5,796 bases of DNA from Finegoldia magna. GTDB lineage: Bacteria > Bacillota > Clostridia > Tissierellales > Peptoniphilaceae. The stretch covers positions 1 through 5,796 of the forward strand of contig NZ_JAGYZD010000104.1 in assembly GCF_018371055.1 (NCBI RefSeq), given 5' to 3'. The notes beneath the pieces were generated by a model that worked only from the letters and a program-made list of their open reading frames with translations, was not told the origin of the DNA and ran no database searches. Numbering within the stretch: position 1 is the first letter of the stretch; each line of letters starts with the position of its first letter. The translations under genes and the position numbers were made by a program. Below, one piece after another: positions 1 to 5,796 of this stretch.

Positions 1-118
1 GAACAGAAGTTATGATAATGTAGATTATGTAAACTTTACTTATTCAGATCAATATATCAATAAATTAGTTTTCTTAAAAGACTGGTATTGGTTAAATATA
101 AAAGACAAATTCTTATAA
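1..118 (+). CDS. 3' end of an unidentified rightward gene (partial)
   Basis: A reading frame is open from the left edge (first full codon at base 2) to a TAA at 116-118, giving 38 residues. The other two rightward frames contain stops. The tail is rich in aromatic and charged residues and ends in WYWLNIKDKFL. That this is a real gene is inferred from three things: the frame is open, the stop lies 8 bp before a hairpin that also terminates rightward transcripts, and the composition is protein-like. I do not recognise the family. The ending loosely recalls the C-termini of some envelope glycosyl- or sugar-transferases, but the fragment is too short to assign. It converges with the cell-wall cluster to its right. 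Confidence 0.5.
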   Translation, partial: NRSYDNVDYVNFTYSDQYINKLVFLKDWYWLNIKDKFL

Positions 119-126
119 GCAATAAA

Positions 127-165
127 AAAACATGGATTGCAATGAATCATCGCTATCCATGTTTT
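127..165. terminator. Bidirectional Rho-independent terminator between convergent genes
   Basis: A long hairpin. The outer arms at 127-137 and 155-165 pair perfectly over 11 bp (AAAACATGGAT with ATCCATGTTTT). After one T/T mismatch the pairing continues (139-140 with 152-153), then after an A/C mismatch (142-144 with 148-150), closing on a 3-base loop. On the plus strand it runs into TTTTGTTTTATTTTT; on the minus strand it runs into a T run from the A-rich bases at 124-130. It therefore fits as terminator for both the rightward gene ending at 118 and the PBP gene ending at 169. Confidence 0.88.
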
Positions 166-168
166 GTT

Positions 169-1587
169 TTATTTTTCTAAACCTAATTCATTAATTGCTG
201 CGTTGAGCATTTTTGAAGCTATAGGTCCTGCAGTTTTTACACCATAAGAGTTATCATCTTCTAAAATAACTGCTATCGCAAATTTTGGTTTTTTTGCCGG
301 TGCAGCAGCGACAAACCAAGCGTGAGTACTTGTTTTATCTTTAATTTCTGCTGTACCTGATTTTGCGATTACAGATGTACTAACATTAAGTGTATCGTAA
401 CTTTCTGCAGTAGATCTCAAATAATCTTTTAAGGTTACCATATTCTTCTTATTGCCAACTTCAGATAGTAATTCTGGCTTAGTTTCTTTAATTACTTTTC
501 CTTCTGAATCTATAATTTGACTAACCAAGTAAGGTTTCAACATTTGTCCATCATTTGCTATAGCGCTCATTGCCATAGCCATGTTCAATGGAGTTACCAA
601 AGTTTCCCCTTGTCCAAAACTTGTCGTTGCAATATCTGCATTACTTTTTGTTTTTGTATATCCATTAACGCTTACTGCTACTGGCAAATCAAAAGGAATT
701 TTCTTACCAATCATAAATTTTGAAGCGTTATCTTCCAAAATTTTGTTCCCCAATTTTACACCTTGCGATGCAAAATAAACATTTGATGATTTCTCAAGAG
801 CTTTTCTCAAATCAGTTTCTCCAAAAACAGCACCATTATTATTGGAAATAGTGTATTTGTTAAACTCAATTGTACCAGTATTATCTTCTACAACTTTGTC
901 AACTTTATCTTCATTTTCTAATATTGCATTACCAGTTATTATTTTAAAAACCGATCCCGGAGTATACATTCCTTGTGTTGCACGATTTAATAATGGAGAT
1001 GTCTCCCTATTCAAAAGTTCTTGCCATTGTGATGAAACTTCGTTTGGATTATATGAAGGGAAAGTTGCCATTACATAAACTTCACCAGTTGTCGGATTCA
1101 TCATTACGATTGAACCTTTCTTGCCGTCTAATAAATTGTAGGCAAGTTTTTGTAAAGTGGAATTTGTCGTCAAAACAAGATCGCTACCTTTATTGTTTGA
1201 GCTTACTATATTTCTCAATTGCGATAAAGGAGTGTCCTTGTTAATGTTTAACAATTCTTTCATATACGATTTTTCAAGACCAGCTGTACCGTAGGTTTTT
1301 GAATTGTATCCAGTTATATTTCCATAAATATCTGCATAATCAAAAAATCTATAATTTTTCCCAGATGAATCTTTCTTCGTTTCTACCAAAACATTTTTAT
1401 CTCTATCATAGATTGTTCCACGTTCAACTTTATCTTCATCTACCCACAATCTTTTGTTGTATTCATTGTTTGCAATTTTGTCAGCTTTTACTATTTGAAA
1501 ATAAGTCAAATACAAAACCAACAACACAAACAAAGTCATCAAGAAAGATAAAACCACAATAATTCTTTTGTTCATTTTATTTTGCAT
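169..1587 (-). CDS. pbpA: Class B penicillin-binding protein (PbpA/PBP2-like transpeptidase)
   Basis: A membrane-anchored DD-transpeptidase of 472 residues that crosslinks peptidoglycan outside the membrane and is a beta-lactam target. Seen: a short basic N-terminus, one hydrophobic anchor (about residues 9-30), the class B motif RGTIYDR (56-62), a compact linker/dimerisation region (about 50-150), and a transpeptidase domain (about 155-470). The active-site motifs are S212-V-F-K215 (catalytic serine), S267-S-N269 and K409-S-G411; GQG lies at 325-327. The length suits the short PbpA type; there are no PASTA repeats. The frame is open 27 codons further upstream, but that extension lies inside the SEDS gene. 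I place the start at 1587 because AGGA lies 8 bases before it; an ATG at 1575 is too far from that site. It overlaps the SEDS gene by 11 bp, which implies translational coupling and a working pair. The family is certain; the exact pbpA name, and whether it serves division or elongation, are not. Confidence 0.95.
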   Translation of the reverse strand: MQNKMNKRIIVVLSFLMTLFVLLVLYLTYFQIVKADKIANNEYNKRLWVDEDKVERGTIYDRDKNVLVETKKDSSGKNYRFFDYADIYGNITGYNSKTYGTAGLEKSYMKELLNINKDTPLSQLRNIVSSNNKGSDLVLTTNSTLQKLAYNLLDGKKGSIVMMNPTTGEVYVMATFPSYNPNEVSSQWQELLNRETSPLLNRATQGMYTPGSVFKIITGNAILENEDKVDKVVEDNTGTIEFNKYTISNNNGAVFGETDLRKALEKSSNVYFASQGVKLGNKILEDNASKFMIGKKIPFDLPVAVSVNGYTKTKSNADIATTSFGQGETLVTPLNMAMAMSAIANDGQMLKPYLVSQIIDSEGKVIKETKPELLSEVGNKKNMVTLKDYLRSTAESYDTLNVSTSVIAKSGTAEIKDKTSTHAWFVAAAPAKKPKFAIAVILEDDNSYGVKTAGPIASKMLNAAINELGLEK

Positions 1588-2911
1588 AAATATCTTCCTC
1601 TCCTTGATCAGTTGAACAGAATTGTAAAATCGCAAGGCAAATAAATGACATCGCCATTGAAGTACCACCGTAACTTACAAATGGTATAGTAATTCCTGTC
1701 AAAGGAACCAACTTCATAACACCACCGAACATAACAAGCCCTTGAATTGCAAAAATTACAGAAATTCCAAGCGCTACAATCTTGTAGAATTTATTTGATT
1801 GATACAACGAAATCTTCATTCCCCTGTAAATCAAAATCAAGAACAACATTATTACACCCATTCCTGTGAAAGTTCCCATTTCTTCGCAAATCGCAGCGAA
1901 AATAAAATCGCTTGTGACTACAGGAACTACATCCGGTCTTCCTAATCCAAGACCCGTTCCAAAAAATCCTCCACTCGCAATCGCAAACAAAGCTTGTGTG
2001 ATTTGATAACCTATTCCATCGATATTCTTCCATGGATCAAGCCATGTAGACACCCTTATTCTTATATGAGAAAAAAGCATATACGCAGCCACCGCCCCAA
2101 CAATCGCTATGAATAAATTTAATAAAATTAATCTGATGTCTTCTTGATTTACAATTTGGTAAACTAAGAATAATCCGTAAAAAATCATTGCAGTTCCCAA
2201 ATCTTTTTGCAAGAAAAACATACCTATAAATAAATAAACAACTATCATCAAGAAATATCTTTTGATTACAGGTAGATATTTTTTGTATTTTTGCGCTGAC
2301 TTTATATTTATCTTATCTAACAAATCAGTGTTGTAATCATAACTAGCAAGGAAAAATACATACAATATTTTCGTAATTTCAGACGGTTGGAAACCAACCC
2401 CGAATATGCTAATCCAGTTTCTAGCTCCGTATTTATCTTCAGCGAGAACTAGTGTCATTAGAAACATCACAACACAACCTATTAAATAAAGTGCCGTGAA
2501 TTTGTACCATTTTTTGTAGCTTTTTAAAATAAAAAATGTTCCAAAAAACAATAGTATCCCAATGGTAAACCACATTATTTGCTTCAATCCTTCATAAGGG
2601 TTAAGCCTGTAAATCACGATTACACCAATACTAAAAAGCATACAAGCGATTTGTAATATATATCCATCACCTTTAGTGATTTTTGTTACGTATTTATTTG
2701 CAAAAAACATTAAAATTGTAGCAAACAAAAAGTAAGCTAAAGCTTTCGGATCTAATCCTTTTTCATTTGATCCCAAAGCTAGAAAAAAACCAAATATGTT
2801 AAACAGTAATATCAAATAAACCGGTTTAATCATCTTACTATTTACACGCATTGGTTTTAAGTTATCGATAAATTCTTTAAATCTGCTATTTTTCTTACGT
2901 TTAGTTTGCAT
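1577..2911 (-). CDS. ftsW: SEDS-family peptidoglycan glycosyltransferase (FtsW/RodA type)
   Basis: A polytopic membrane protein of 444 residues that polymerises lipid II into glycan strands, normally in complex with a class B PBP. Seen: a basic cytoplasmic N-tail (1-29), about ten hydrophobic segments from about residue 30 to 430, and a short acidic C-tail. Family motifs are GFQPSEITK (173-181), QKDLGTA (235-241), LDPWKNIDGIGYQ (291-303), SDFIFAAICEE (334-344) and IPFVSYGG (409-416). D335 in SDFIF corresponds to the catalytic Asp of SEDS proteins (D297 in E. coli FtsW, by my recall of that sequence), so the enzyme should be active. The run GTGLGLGRPDVVP (318-330) resembles the actinobacterial RodA that pairs with PbpA. 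Start: ATG 2911 has GGTGA 5 bases upstream; ATG 2923 would add four residues but lacks a ribosome site. It overlaps the FHA gene by 11 bp and the PBP gene by 11 bp. Whether it acts as FtsW or RodA cannot be told from the window. Confidence 0.94.
   Translation of the reverse strand: MQTKRKKNSRFKEFIDNLKPMRVNSKMIKPVYLILLFNIFGFFLALGSNEKGLDPKALAYFLFATILMFFANKYVTKITKGDGYILQIACMLFSIGVIVIYRLNPYEGLKQIMWFTIGILLFFGTFFILKSYKKWYKFTALYLIGCVVMFLMTLVLAEDKYGARNWISIFGVGFQPSEITKILYVFFLASYDYNTDLLDKINIKSAQKYKKYLPVIKRYFLMIVVYLFIGMFFLQKDLGTAMIFYGLFLVYQIVNQEDIRLILLNLFIAIVGAVAAYMLFSHIRIRVSTWLDPWKNIDGIGYQITQALFAIASGGFFGTGLGLGRPDVVPVVTSDFIFAAICEEMGTFTGMGVIMLFLILIYRGMKISLYQSNKFYKIVALGISVIFAIQGLVMFGGVMKLVPLTGITIPFVSYGGTSMAMSFICLAILQFCSTDQGEEDIYAK
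1594..1605 (-). promoter_or_regulatory. Ribosome binding site of the PBP gene
   Basis: The minus strand reads AAGGAGAGGAAG here. AGGA (1599-1596) ends 8 bases before the ATG at 1587, and the stronger AAGGAG (1605-1600) ends 12 bases before it. The site lies within the last codons of the SEDS gene and is the reason for choosing 1587 over the longer open frame beginning at 1668. Confidence 0.8.
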
Positions 2912-3407
2912 CTTTGTCACCATTTACAAACATAAATTCAATTTGTCCGATATCTATCAAATCTTTGTCGTTAAGTCTGGCAGAATTTACTAATTTATTG
3001 CCATTTAAAAAAGTTCCATTTGCAGAATTTAAATCCTCTATATAATAATTATTCTTTTCTTTGTAAATACGTGCATGTCTCTTAGATATGAATCTATCTT
3101 TTAATGCAACTTGATTGCTGTCGTCTCTTCCTATAGTCGCTGTTCTTCCTATAAAATAATGCTCTTGTATTTTAAAAGGCAAATTTTCTTTTCTATTTAT
3201 TAGTTTTAAATAAGTATTTGAACTGTAGTTCATATTGTTTGTACCTTTTATGTCCAAATAAATCATCTTGATTATGTTGAAAATAAAATAGTAAATAATT
3301 ATTACAAACAAATATTTAAAAAACATAGAAATTAAATTGTATAATTTTAAATTTGGAGTAATTTGTATAGAAAAGAATGCATCCAATATGTCAATAATGT
3401 ATTTCAC
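2901..3407 (-). CDS. Membrane-anchored FHA-domain protein
   Basis: A 168-residue protein with one transmembrane segment (about residues 27-50) followed by a forkhead-associated domain (about 70-162). FHA domains bind phosphothreonine peptides. The core residues are present: G93-R94, S108-K-R-H111 and N130-G131 followed by TFLNG. R94, S108 and N130 are the expected phosphopeptide contacts. Lysines after the membrane segment suggest that the FHA domain is cytoplasmic. The start is a GTG at 3407, chosen because AAAGGA lies 9 bases upstream; the nearby ATG at 3417 is in another frame and closes at once. It is the first gene of the FHA-SEDS-PBP cluster and overlaps the SEDS gene by 11 bp. Inferred role: an adaptor that brings the SEDS/PBP pair under a Ser/Thr kinase (PASTA/PrkC class) encoded elsewhere. 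The FHA call is firm; the partner is unknown. Confidence 0.92.
   Translation of the reverse strand: MKYIIDILDAFFSIQITPNLKLYNLISMFFKYLFVIIIYYFIFNIIKMIYLDIKGTNNMNYSSNTYLKLINRKENLPFKIQEHYFIGRTATIGRDDSNQVALKDRFISKRHARIYKEKNNYYIEDLNSANGTFLNGNKLVNSARLNDKDLIDIGQIEFMFVNGDKDAN
2917..2921 (-). promoter_or_regulatory. Weak ribosome binding site of the SEDS gene
   Basis: GGTGA on the minus strand ends 5 bases before ATG 2911. It departs from the usual GGAGG, so initiation here probably leans on ribosomes finishing the FHA gene, whose stop codon (2903-2901) lies 8 bases inside the SEDS reading frame. It favours 2911 over the in-frame ATG at 2923. Confidence 0.5.
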
Positions 3408-3495
3408 AGGTTTTCATCCTTTCTCATTTTATCCTAATCTAATATATCATATTTTTGACTTAATAAATGAAAAATAAAGTTACAATTTGTCAAAA
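3408..3495 (-). promoter_or_regulatory. AT-rich gap with possible promoter of the FHA-SEDS-PBP cluster
   Basis: An 88-bp gap. A perfect -35 hexamer TTGACA (3493-3488) lies just past the xpt stop codon, but at spacings of 16-19 bases the best -10 is only ATTTAT or TCATTT. Good -10 boxes lie further on, TATGAT (3451-3446) and TATATT (3446-3441), at a suitable distance from the FHA start but without a good -35 at 17 bases. I see no hairpin with a T run that would end xpt transcripts, so the cluster may be read from xpt, from a weak promoter here, or from both. Confidence 0.3.
3417..3422 (-). promoter_or_regulatory. Ribosome binding site supporting the GTG start of the FHA gene
   Basis: AAAGGA on the minus strand ends 9 bases before GTG 3407. 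There is no in-frame ATG close to the site, which makes GTG the likely initiator. Confidence 0.7.
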
Positions 3496-4068
3496 TTAAT
3501 CTTCAAATGTAACAGAATCATCAGTAAAGCCTTTTATTCTTGCCAACGATTCTATTGTGTAACCTTGTTTTCTTAAATTATCTCCACCCTTTTGAAAAAC
3601 TTTTTCGATTAAGATTCCTATTCCTTCAACATGTGCATTTGCTTGCGAACAAATATCTATCAAACCTTCCAAGGCTTTTCCATTTGCCAAAAAATCATCA
3701 ATTAATAGAACACGGTCATTTTCATCCAAATATTCCTTAGAAACCATAACTTCATAACTTCTATTTTTTGTAAAACTAAACACTTCTGTTCTGTAGCAGT
3801 TATCACCCAATGTTTTTGAGCTTGTTTTCTTCGCAAATACAACTGGGCAGTTAAATCTAATTCCACAAGCATATGCGATAGCAATGCCGCTAACTTCAAT
3901 TGTCAGTATTTTGTTGATTTTTTTATCCTTAAATTTTTCATAAAACTCATTTGCTAAATCTTCAAAAAGAACAGGGTCAATCATGTGATTAATGAACCTG
4001 TCTACCTTCAATATATTTCCCGGCAATACTGTGCCATCTTTCATAATTCTCTCTTCAAGTTTTCTCAT
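3496..4068 (-). CDS. xpt: Xanthine phosphoribosyltransferase
   Basis: A cytosolic purine-salvage enzyme of 190 residues that joins xanthine and PRPP to give XMP and pyrophosphate. It closely resembles B. subtilis Xpt (194 residues) along its whole length: GTVLPGNILKVDRFINH near the start (12-28), IEVSGIA (57-63), PVVFAKK (75-81), the type I PRPP-binding motif VLLIDDFLANG (120-130), GIGILIEKVFQ (149-159) and ESLARI (173-178). Start ATG 4068 follows AGGAG at a spacing of 6. It has its own promoter and lies downstream of the mutase terminator, so it begins a transcription unit. No xanthine permease gene (pbuX), its frequent partner in Bacillus, follows; the next gene is the FHA gene 88 bp on. 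The leader is too short for the guanine riboswitch that controls xpt in Bacillus. Confidence 0.95.
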   Translation of the reverse strand: MRKLEERIMKDGTVLPGNILKVDRFINHMIDPVLFEDLANEFYEKFKDKKINKILTIEVSGIAIAYACGIRFNCPVVFAKKTSSKTLGDNCYRTEVFSFTKNRSYEVMVSKEYLDENDRVLLIDDFLANGKALEGLIDICSQANAHVEGIGILIEKVFQKGGDNLRKQGYTIESLARIKGFTDDSVTFED

Positions 4069-4074
4069 TTTTCT

Positions 4075-4079
4075 CTCCT
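4075..4079 (-). promoter_or_regulatory. Ribosome binding site of xpt
   Basis: A clean AGGAG on the minus strand lies 6 bases before ATG 4068, which fixes the start. Confidence 0.85.
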
Positions 4080-4086
4080 AGAATTT

Positions 4087-4125
4087 AATATAGTATATTA
4101 TACATACAATATCAAAAAATCTCAA
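4087..4125 (-). promoter_or_regulatory. Promoter of xpt, with a second overlapping promoter-like pair
   Basis: On the minus strand TTGAGA (4125-4120), a 17-base spacer and a perfect TATAAT (4102-4097) form a strong sigma-A-type promoter, predicting a transcript start near 4090 and a leader of about 22 bases. Shifted 10 bp downstream, a second pair TTGATA (4115-4110), 17 bases, TATATT (4092-4087) also fits, but would start the transcript next to the ribosome site. The -10 region lies within an 11-bp palindrome, GTATAATATAC (4103-4093), which could be an operator or just AT-rich chance. Confidence 0.7.
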
Positions 4126-4141
4126 TATCTTCCAATTTAAA

Positions 4142-4181
4142 AAATATCACTTACCCCAAGATTTAGGAATAAGTGATATTT
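4142..4181 (-). terminator. Rho-independent terminator of the phosphohexomutase gene
   Basis: Perfect 12-bp arms at 4142-4153 and 4170-4181 (AAATATCACTTA / TAAGTGATATTT). On the minus strand the stem can extend inward by two G-T and two G-C pairs to about 16 bp, leaving an 8-base loop. The stem runs into a run of six T. It begins 5 bp past the mutase stop codon and separates that gene from xpt. Confidence 0.9.
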
Positions 4182-4186
4182 AGAAA

Positions 4187-5796
4187 TTATTTTACGTTCA
4201 TCATTTTTTCTTTTGCTGTTTTTTCAATGTCCAAAACTTTTTGTTCAGCTTTTTCTTTAGAATCTGCAACAGAATAAATATATAATTTGATTTTTGGCTC
4301 AGTTCCAGAAGGTCTTAACGCATACCATGATCCATCATCATAGTAATACTTTAAAACATTTGACCTTGGAGTATTGTAATCTTCATAATTTACATCATAA
4401 TCTTTTGTTTCAATCAAACTTGTTTCCCCAATTTTTTCGATAGGATTGTGTCGGAATTCTTCCATAATTCTTCCGATTTTTTCTTGGCCATCCAATCCTT
4501 CTAAAACAACAGAAGAAAGTGAGTTTTCATGATATCCAAATTCTTCATACAAATCATTTAATACATCAATCAATGTCTTGTTTTGTTTTTTGTAGAAAGC
4601 TAACATTTCTGAAATCATCATTGAAGAACTTACAGCATCCTTATCTCTCACAAAAGTTCCATAAGAATATCCGATACTTTCTTCATATCCAAATACCCAA
4701 GATTTTTCGCCAGTTTTTTCGTATTCATTTGCTTTTCCGCAAACATTTTTAAATCCTGTTAGGGTTTCAATCATTTCAACGCCGTATTTTTTAGCGATTT
4801 TGGCCGACAAATCTCCCGTTACTATCGATTTTACTACTGCTGGATTTTCTGGTAAATCGTGTTTTTCGTATCTTTGACTTAAAATATAATTTGTCAACAA
4901 AGCTCCAATTTTATTACCATCTAAGAACACGTATTCTCCATCATCAAAAACTTCTACAGCAGTTCTATCTGCATCTGGATCTGTTGCCAATAATAAATCA
5001 GCTCCTACTTCTTTTCCAAGATTAATTGCATATTCAAACGCTTCTGGGTTTTCGGGGTTAGGATATGGAACAGTCGTAAAATTACTATCTGGATGTTCTT
5101 GTTCTTTTACAACATAAACATTTTTGAATCCTCTTACATCTAGAATATGTCTAACAAATCTATTTCCAGTTCCATTCAATGGAGTGTAGACGATTTTAAC
5201 ATCCTTGTCTATGTTTTCATCATTTATAGTAAGACTTAATACATCTTCAAAATAATCCTTATCAAGATTTTCTCCAAAATATTCTATCTTACCTTCAGCT
5301 ATTAGTTTTTCGAAATCTCCTATTTTAACTTCTGTAAAACTGTCAATCTTGTCTAAATTACCTAATATTTCATTTGCTTTATCTTCTAGAATTTGACTTC
5401 CTTCTTCCCAATAAGCCTTGTATCCATTGTATTCTTTTGGATTATGAGAAGCAGTAATCATAATTCCTGAAATACAATTGAATTTTCTGATTGAGTAAGA
5501 CAACATTGGTGTTGGTCTAATATCATCAGACAAATAAACCTTTATTCCATTAGACGCTAATACATTTGCTGAAATTTCAGCAAATTCTTTTGAAAACTTT
5601 CTAACATCATAGCTAATGCTAACACCTCTTTTAATTGCTTCGTCACCGTAATTTTTTATAGTATCAGCAAGAGCTTGAGTTGTTTTCATTATGTTGTATT
5701 TATTCATTCTATTAGTACCAGCTCCGATTTTTCCTCTTAATCCCGCAGTACCAAATTCTAATGATTTGTAAAATCTATCTTTTATTTCTTCATCAT
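4187..5796 (-). CDS. pgcA: Phosphoglucomutase/phosphomannomutase (PgcA type), 5' end outside the window
   Basis: A cytosolic alpha-D-phosphohexomutase interconverting hexose 6-phosphate and 1-phosphate through a phosphoserine; glucose 1-phosphate feeds UDP-glucose for glycolipids, wall polymers or glycogen. 535 residues are visible and the frame is open to the right edge. An ATG at 5707 is internal: the 29 residues before it include EFGTAGLRGKIGAGTNR, a conserved N-terminal motif of this family. In visible numbering the motifs are TASHNP (114-119, catalytic S116, codon 5449-5447), the metal-binding DPDADR (272-277), GYEES (369-373) and the phosphate-binding RPSGTEPK (494-501). Compared with B. 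subtilis PgcA (581 residues) about 30 N-terminal residues are missing. Its promoter is outside the window; a strong terminator ends it, so it is not in the xpt or cell-wall transcript. Glucose versus mannose preference cannot be read from the sequence. Confidence 0.95.
   Translation of the reverse strand, partial: DEEIKDRFYKSLEFGTAGLRGKIGAGTNRMNKYNIMKTTQALADTIKNYGDEAIKRGVSISYDVRKFSKEFAEISANVLASNGIKVYLSDDIRPTPMLSYSIRKFNCISGIMITASHNPKEYNGYKAYWEEGSQILEDKANEILGNLDKIDSFTEVKIGDFEKLIAEGKIEYFGENLDKDYFEDVLSLTINDENIDKDVKIVYTPLNGTGNRFVRHILDVRGFKNVYVVKEQEHPDSNFTTVPYPNPENPEAFEYAINLGKEVGADLLLATDPDADRTAVEVFDDGEYVFLDGNKIGALLTNYILSQRYEKHDLPENPAVVKSIVTGDLSAKIAKKYGVEMIETLTGFKNVCGKANEYEKTGEKSWVFGYEESIGYSYGTFVRDKDAVSSSMMISEMLAFYKKQNKTLIDVLNDLYEEFGYHENSLSSVVLEGLDGQEKIGRIMEEFRHNPIEKIGETSLIETKDYDVNYEDYNTPRSNVLKYYYDDGSWYALRPSGTEPKIKLYIYSVADSKEKAEQKVLDIEKTAKEKMMNVK

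Noticed and set aside
517..1562. Several rightward open frames of 65-89 codons (517-723, 581-778, 842-1078, 975-1244, 1299-1562).
   Set aside because: They lie opposite the PBP gene, overlap each other, have no ribosome sites worth noting, and their composition follows from the codons of the minus-strand gene.
1791..2033. A leftward 80-codon frame inside the SEDS gene.
   Set aside because: It is an out-of-frame shadow, rich in Cys, Trp and Arg, of the clear SEDS coding sequence.
2009..2041. The SEDS protein has LDPWKNIDG where many relatives have an Asp in place of the Asn (PWxDP), which first looked like loss of the catalytic Asp.
   Set aside because: The catalytic Asp of SEDS proteins is the one in the later TDFIF motif (E. 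coli FtsW D297). Here that motif is SDFIF with D335 intact (codon 1909-1907), so the Asn is a variation in a neighbouring loop position.
3456..3479. A hairpin after xpt (ACTT...AAGT arms) as a possible terminator.
   Set aside because: Only about four pairs plus two after a mismatch, all AT-rich apart from one G-C, with no T run following on the minus strand.
3540..3899. Open frames on both strands within xpt (3540-3740 and 3702-3899).
   Set aside because: Both are shadows of xpt, whose own frame matches the family from end to end.
4069..4140. A purine riboswitch in front of xpt.
   Set aside because: The space is too short after the upstream terminator, and none of the conserved aptamer core is seen.
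4519..4752. A rightward 77-codon frame opposite the mutase gene.
   Set aside because: It shows no family resemblance and lies wholly within strongly conserved coding sequence on the other strand.
1..5796. RNA genes, CRISPR repeats, insertion sequences, attachment sites and phage genes.
   Set aside because: Nothing of the kind was seen; gaps between genes are at most about 120 bp and are explained by promoters and terminators.

Overview
The window is AT-rich (roughly one third G+C by eye), uses the standard code, has short gaps and AGGAG-type ribosome binding sites, and encodes typical low-GC Gram-positive proteins. I infer an anaerobic Firmicute, perhaps a Tissierellia or clostridial coccus of the Finegoldia / Peptoniphilus / Anaerococcus kind. 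The genus is a guess from composition and gene order, not something the sequence proves.

Almost everything is transcribed leftwards (minus strand). Reading from the right edge: (1) a phosphohexomutase of the PgcA type, whose 5' end lies outside the window, closed by a strong hairpin terminator (4142-4181); (2) xpt, xanthine phosphoribosyltransferase, with its own consensus-like promoter and a leader too short for a riboswitch; (3) an 88-bp AT-rich gap with no clear terminator; (4) a three-gene cell-wall cluster: a membrane-anchored FHA-domain protein starting with GTG, an FtsW/RodA-type SEDS glycosyltransferase, and a class B penicillin-binding protein. The two junctions inside this cluster are 11-bp overlaps with nearly identical sequence. 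(5) A long hairpin at 127-165, 3 bp beyond the PBP stop codon, works as a terminator in both directions, because on its left is the tail of a rightward gene ending at 118.

Functionally the SEDS protein and the class B PBP form the usual pair: the first polymerises lipid II into glycan strands and the second crosslinks them. The FHA protein, with its phosphothreonine-binding residues intact, probably ties that pair to Ser/Thr kinase signalling, as suggested for the FHA-RodA-PbpA-Pkn cluster of actinobacteria. The phosphohexomutase supplies sugar 1-phosphates for envelope polymers or glycogen, and xpt does purine salvage; both look like ordinary neighbours.

Two starts need care. The PBP frame stays open 27 codons upstream of its real start, inside the SEDS gene. 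The mutase does not begin at the ATG at 5707, because conserved family sequence continues in frame to the window edge. I found no mobile element, CRISPR array, RNA gene or clearly novel system. The points most worth a second look are the FHA/SEDS/PBP cluster with its twin overlaps and the xpt control region.
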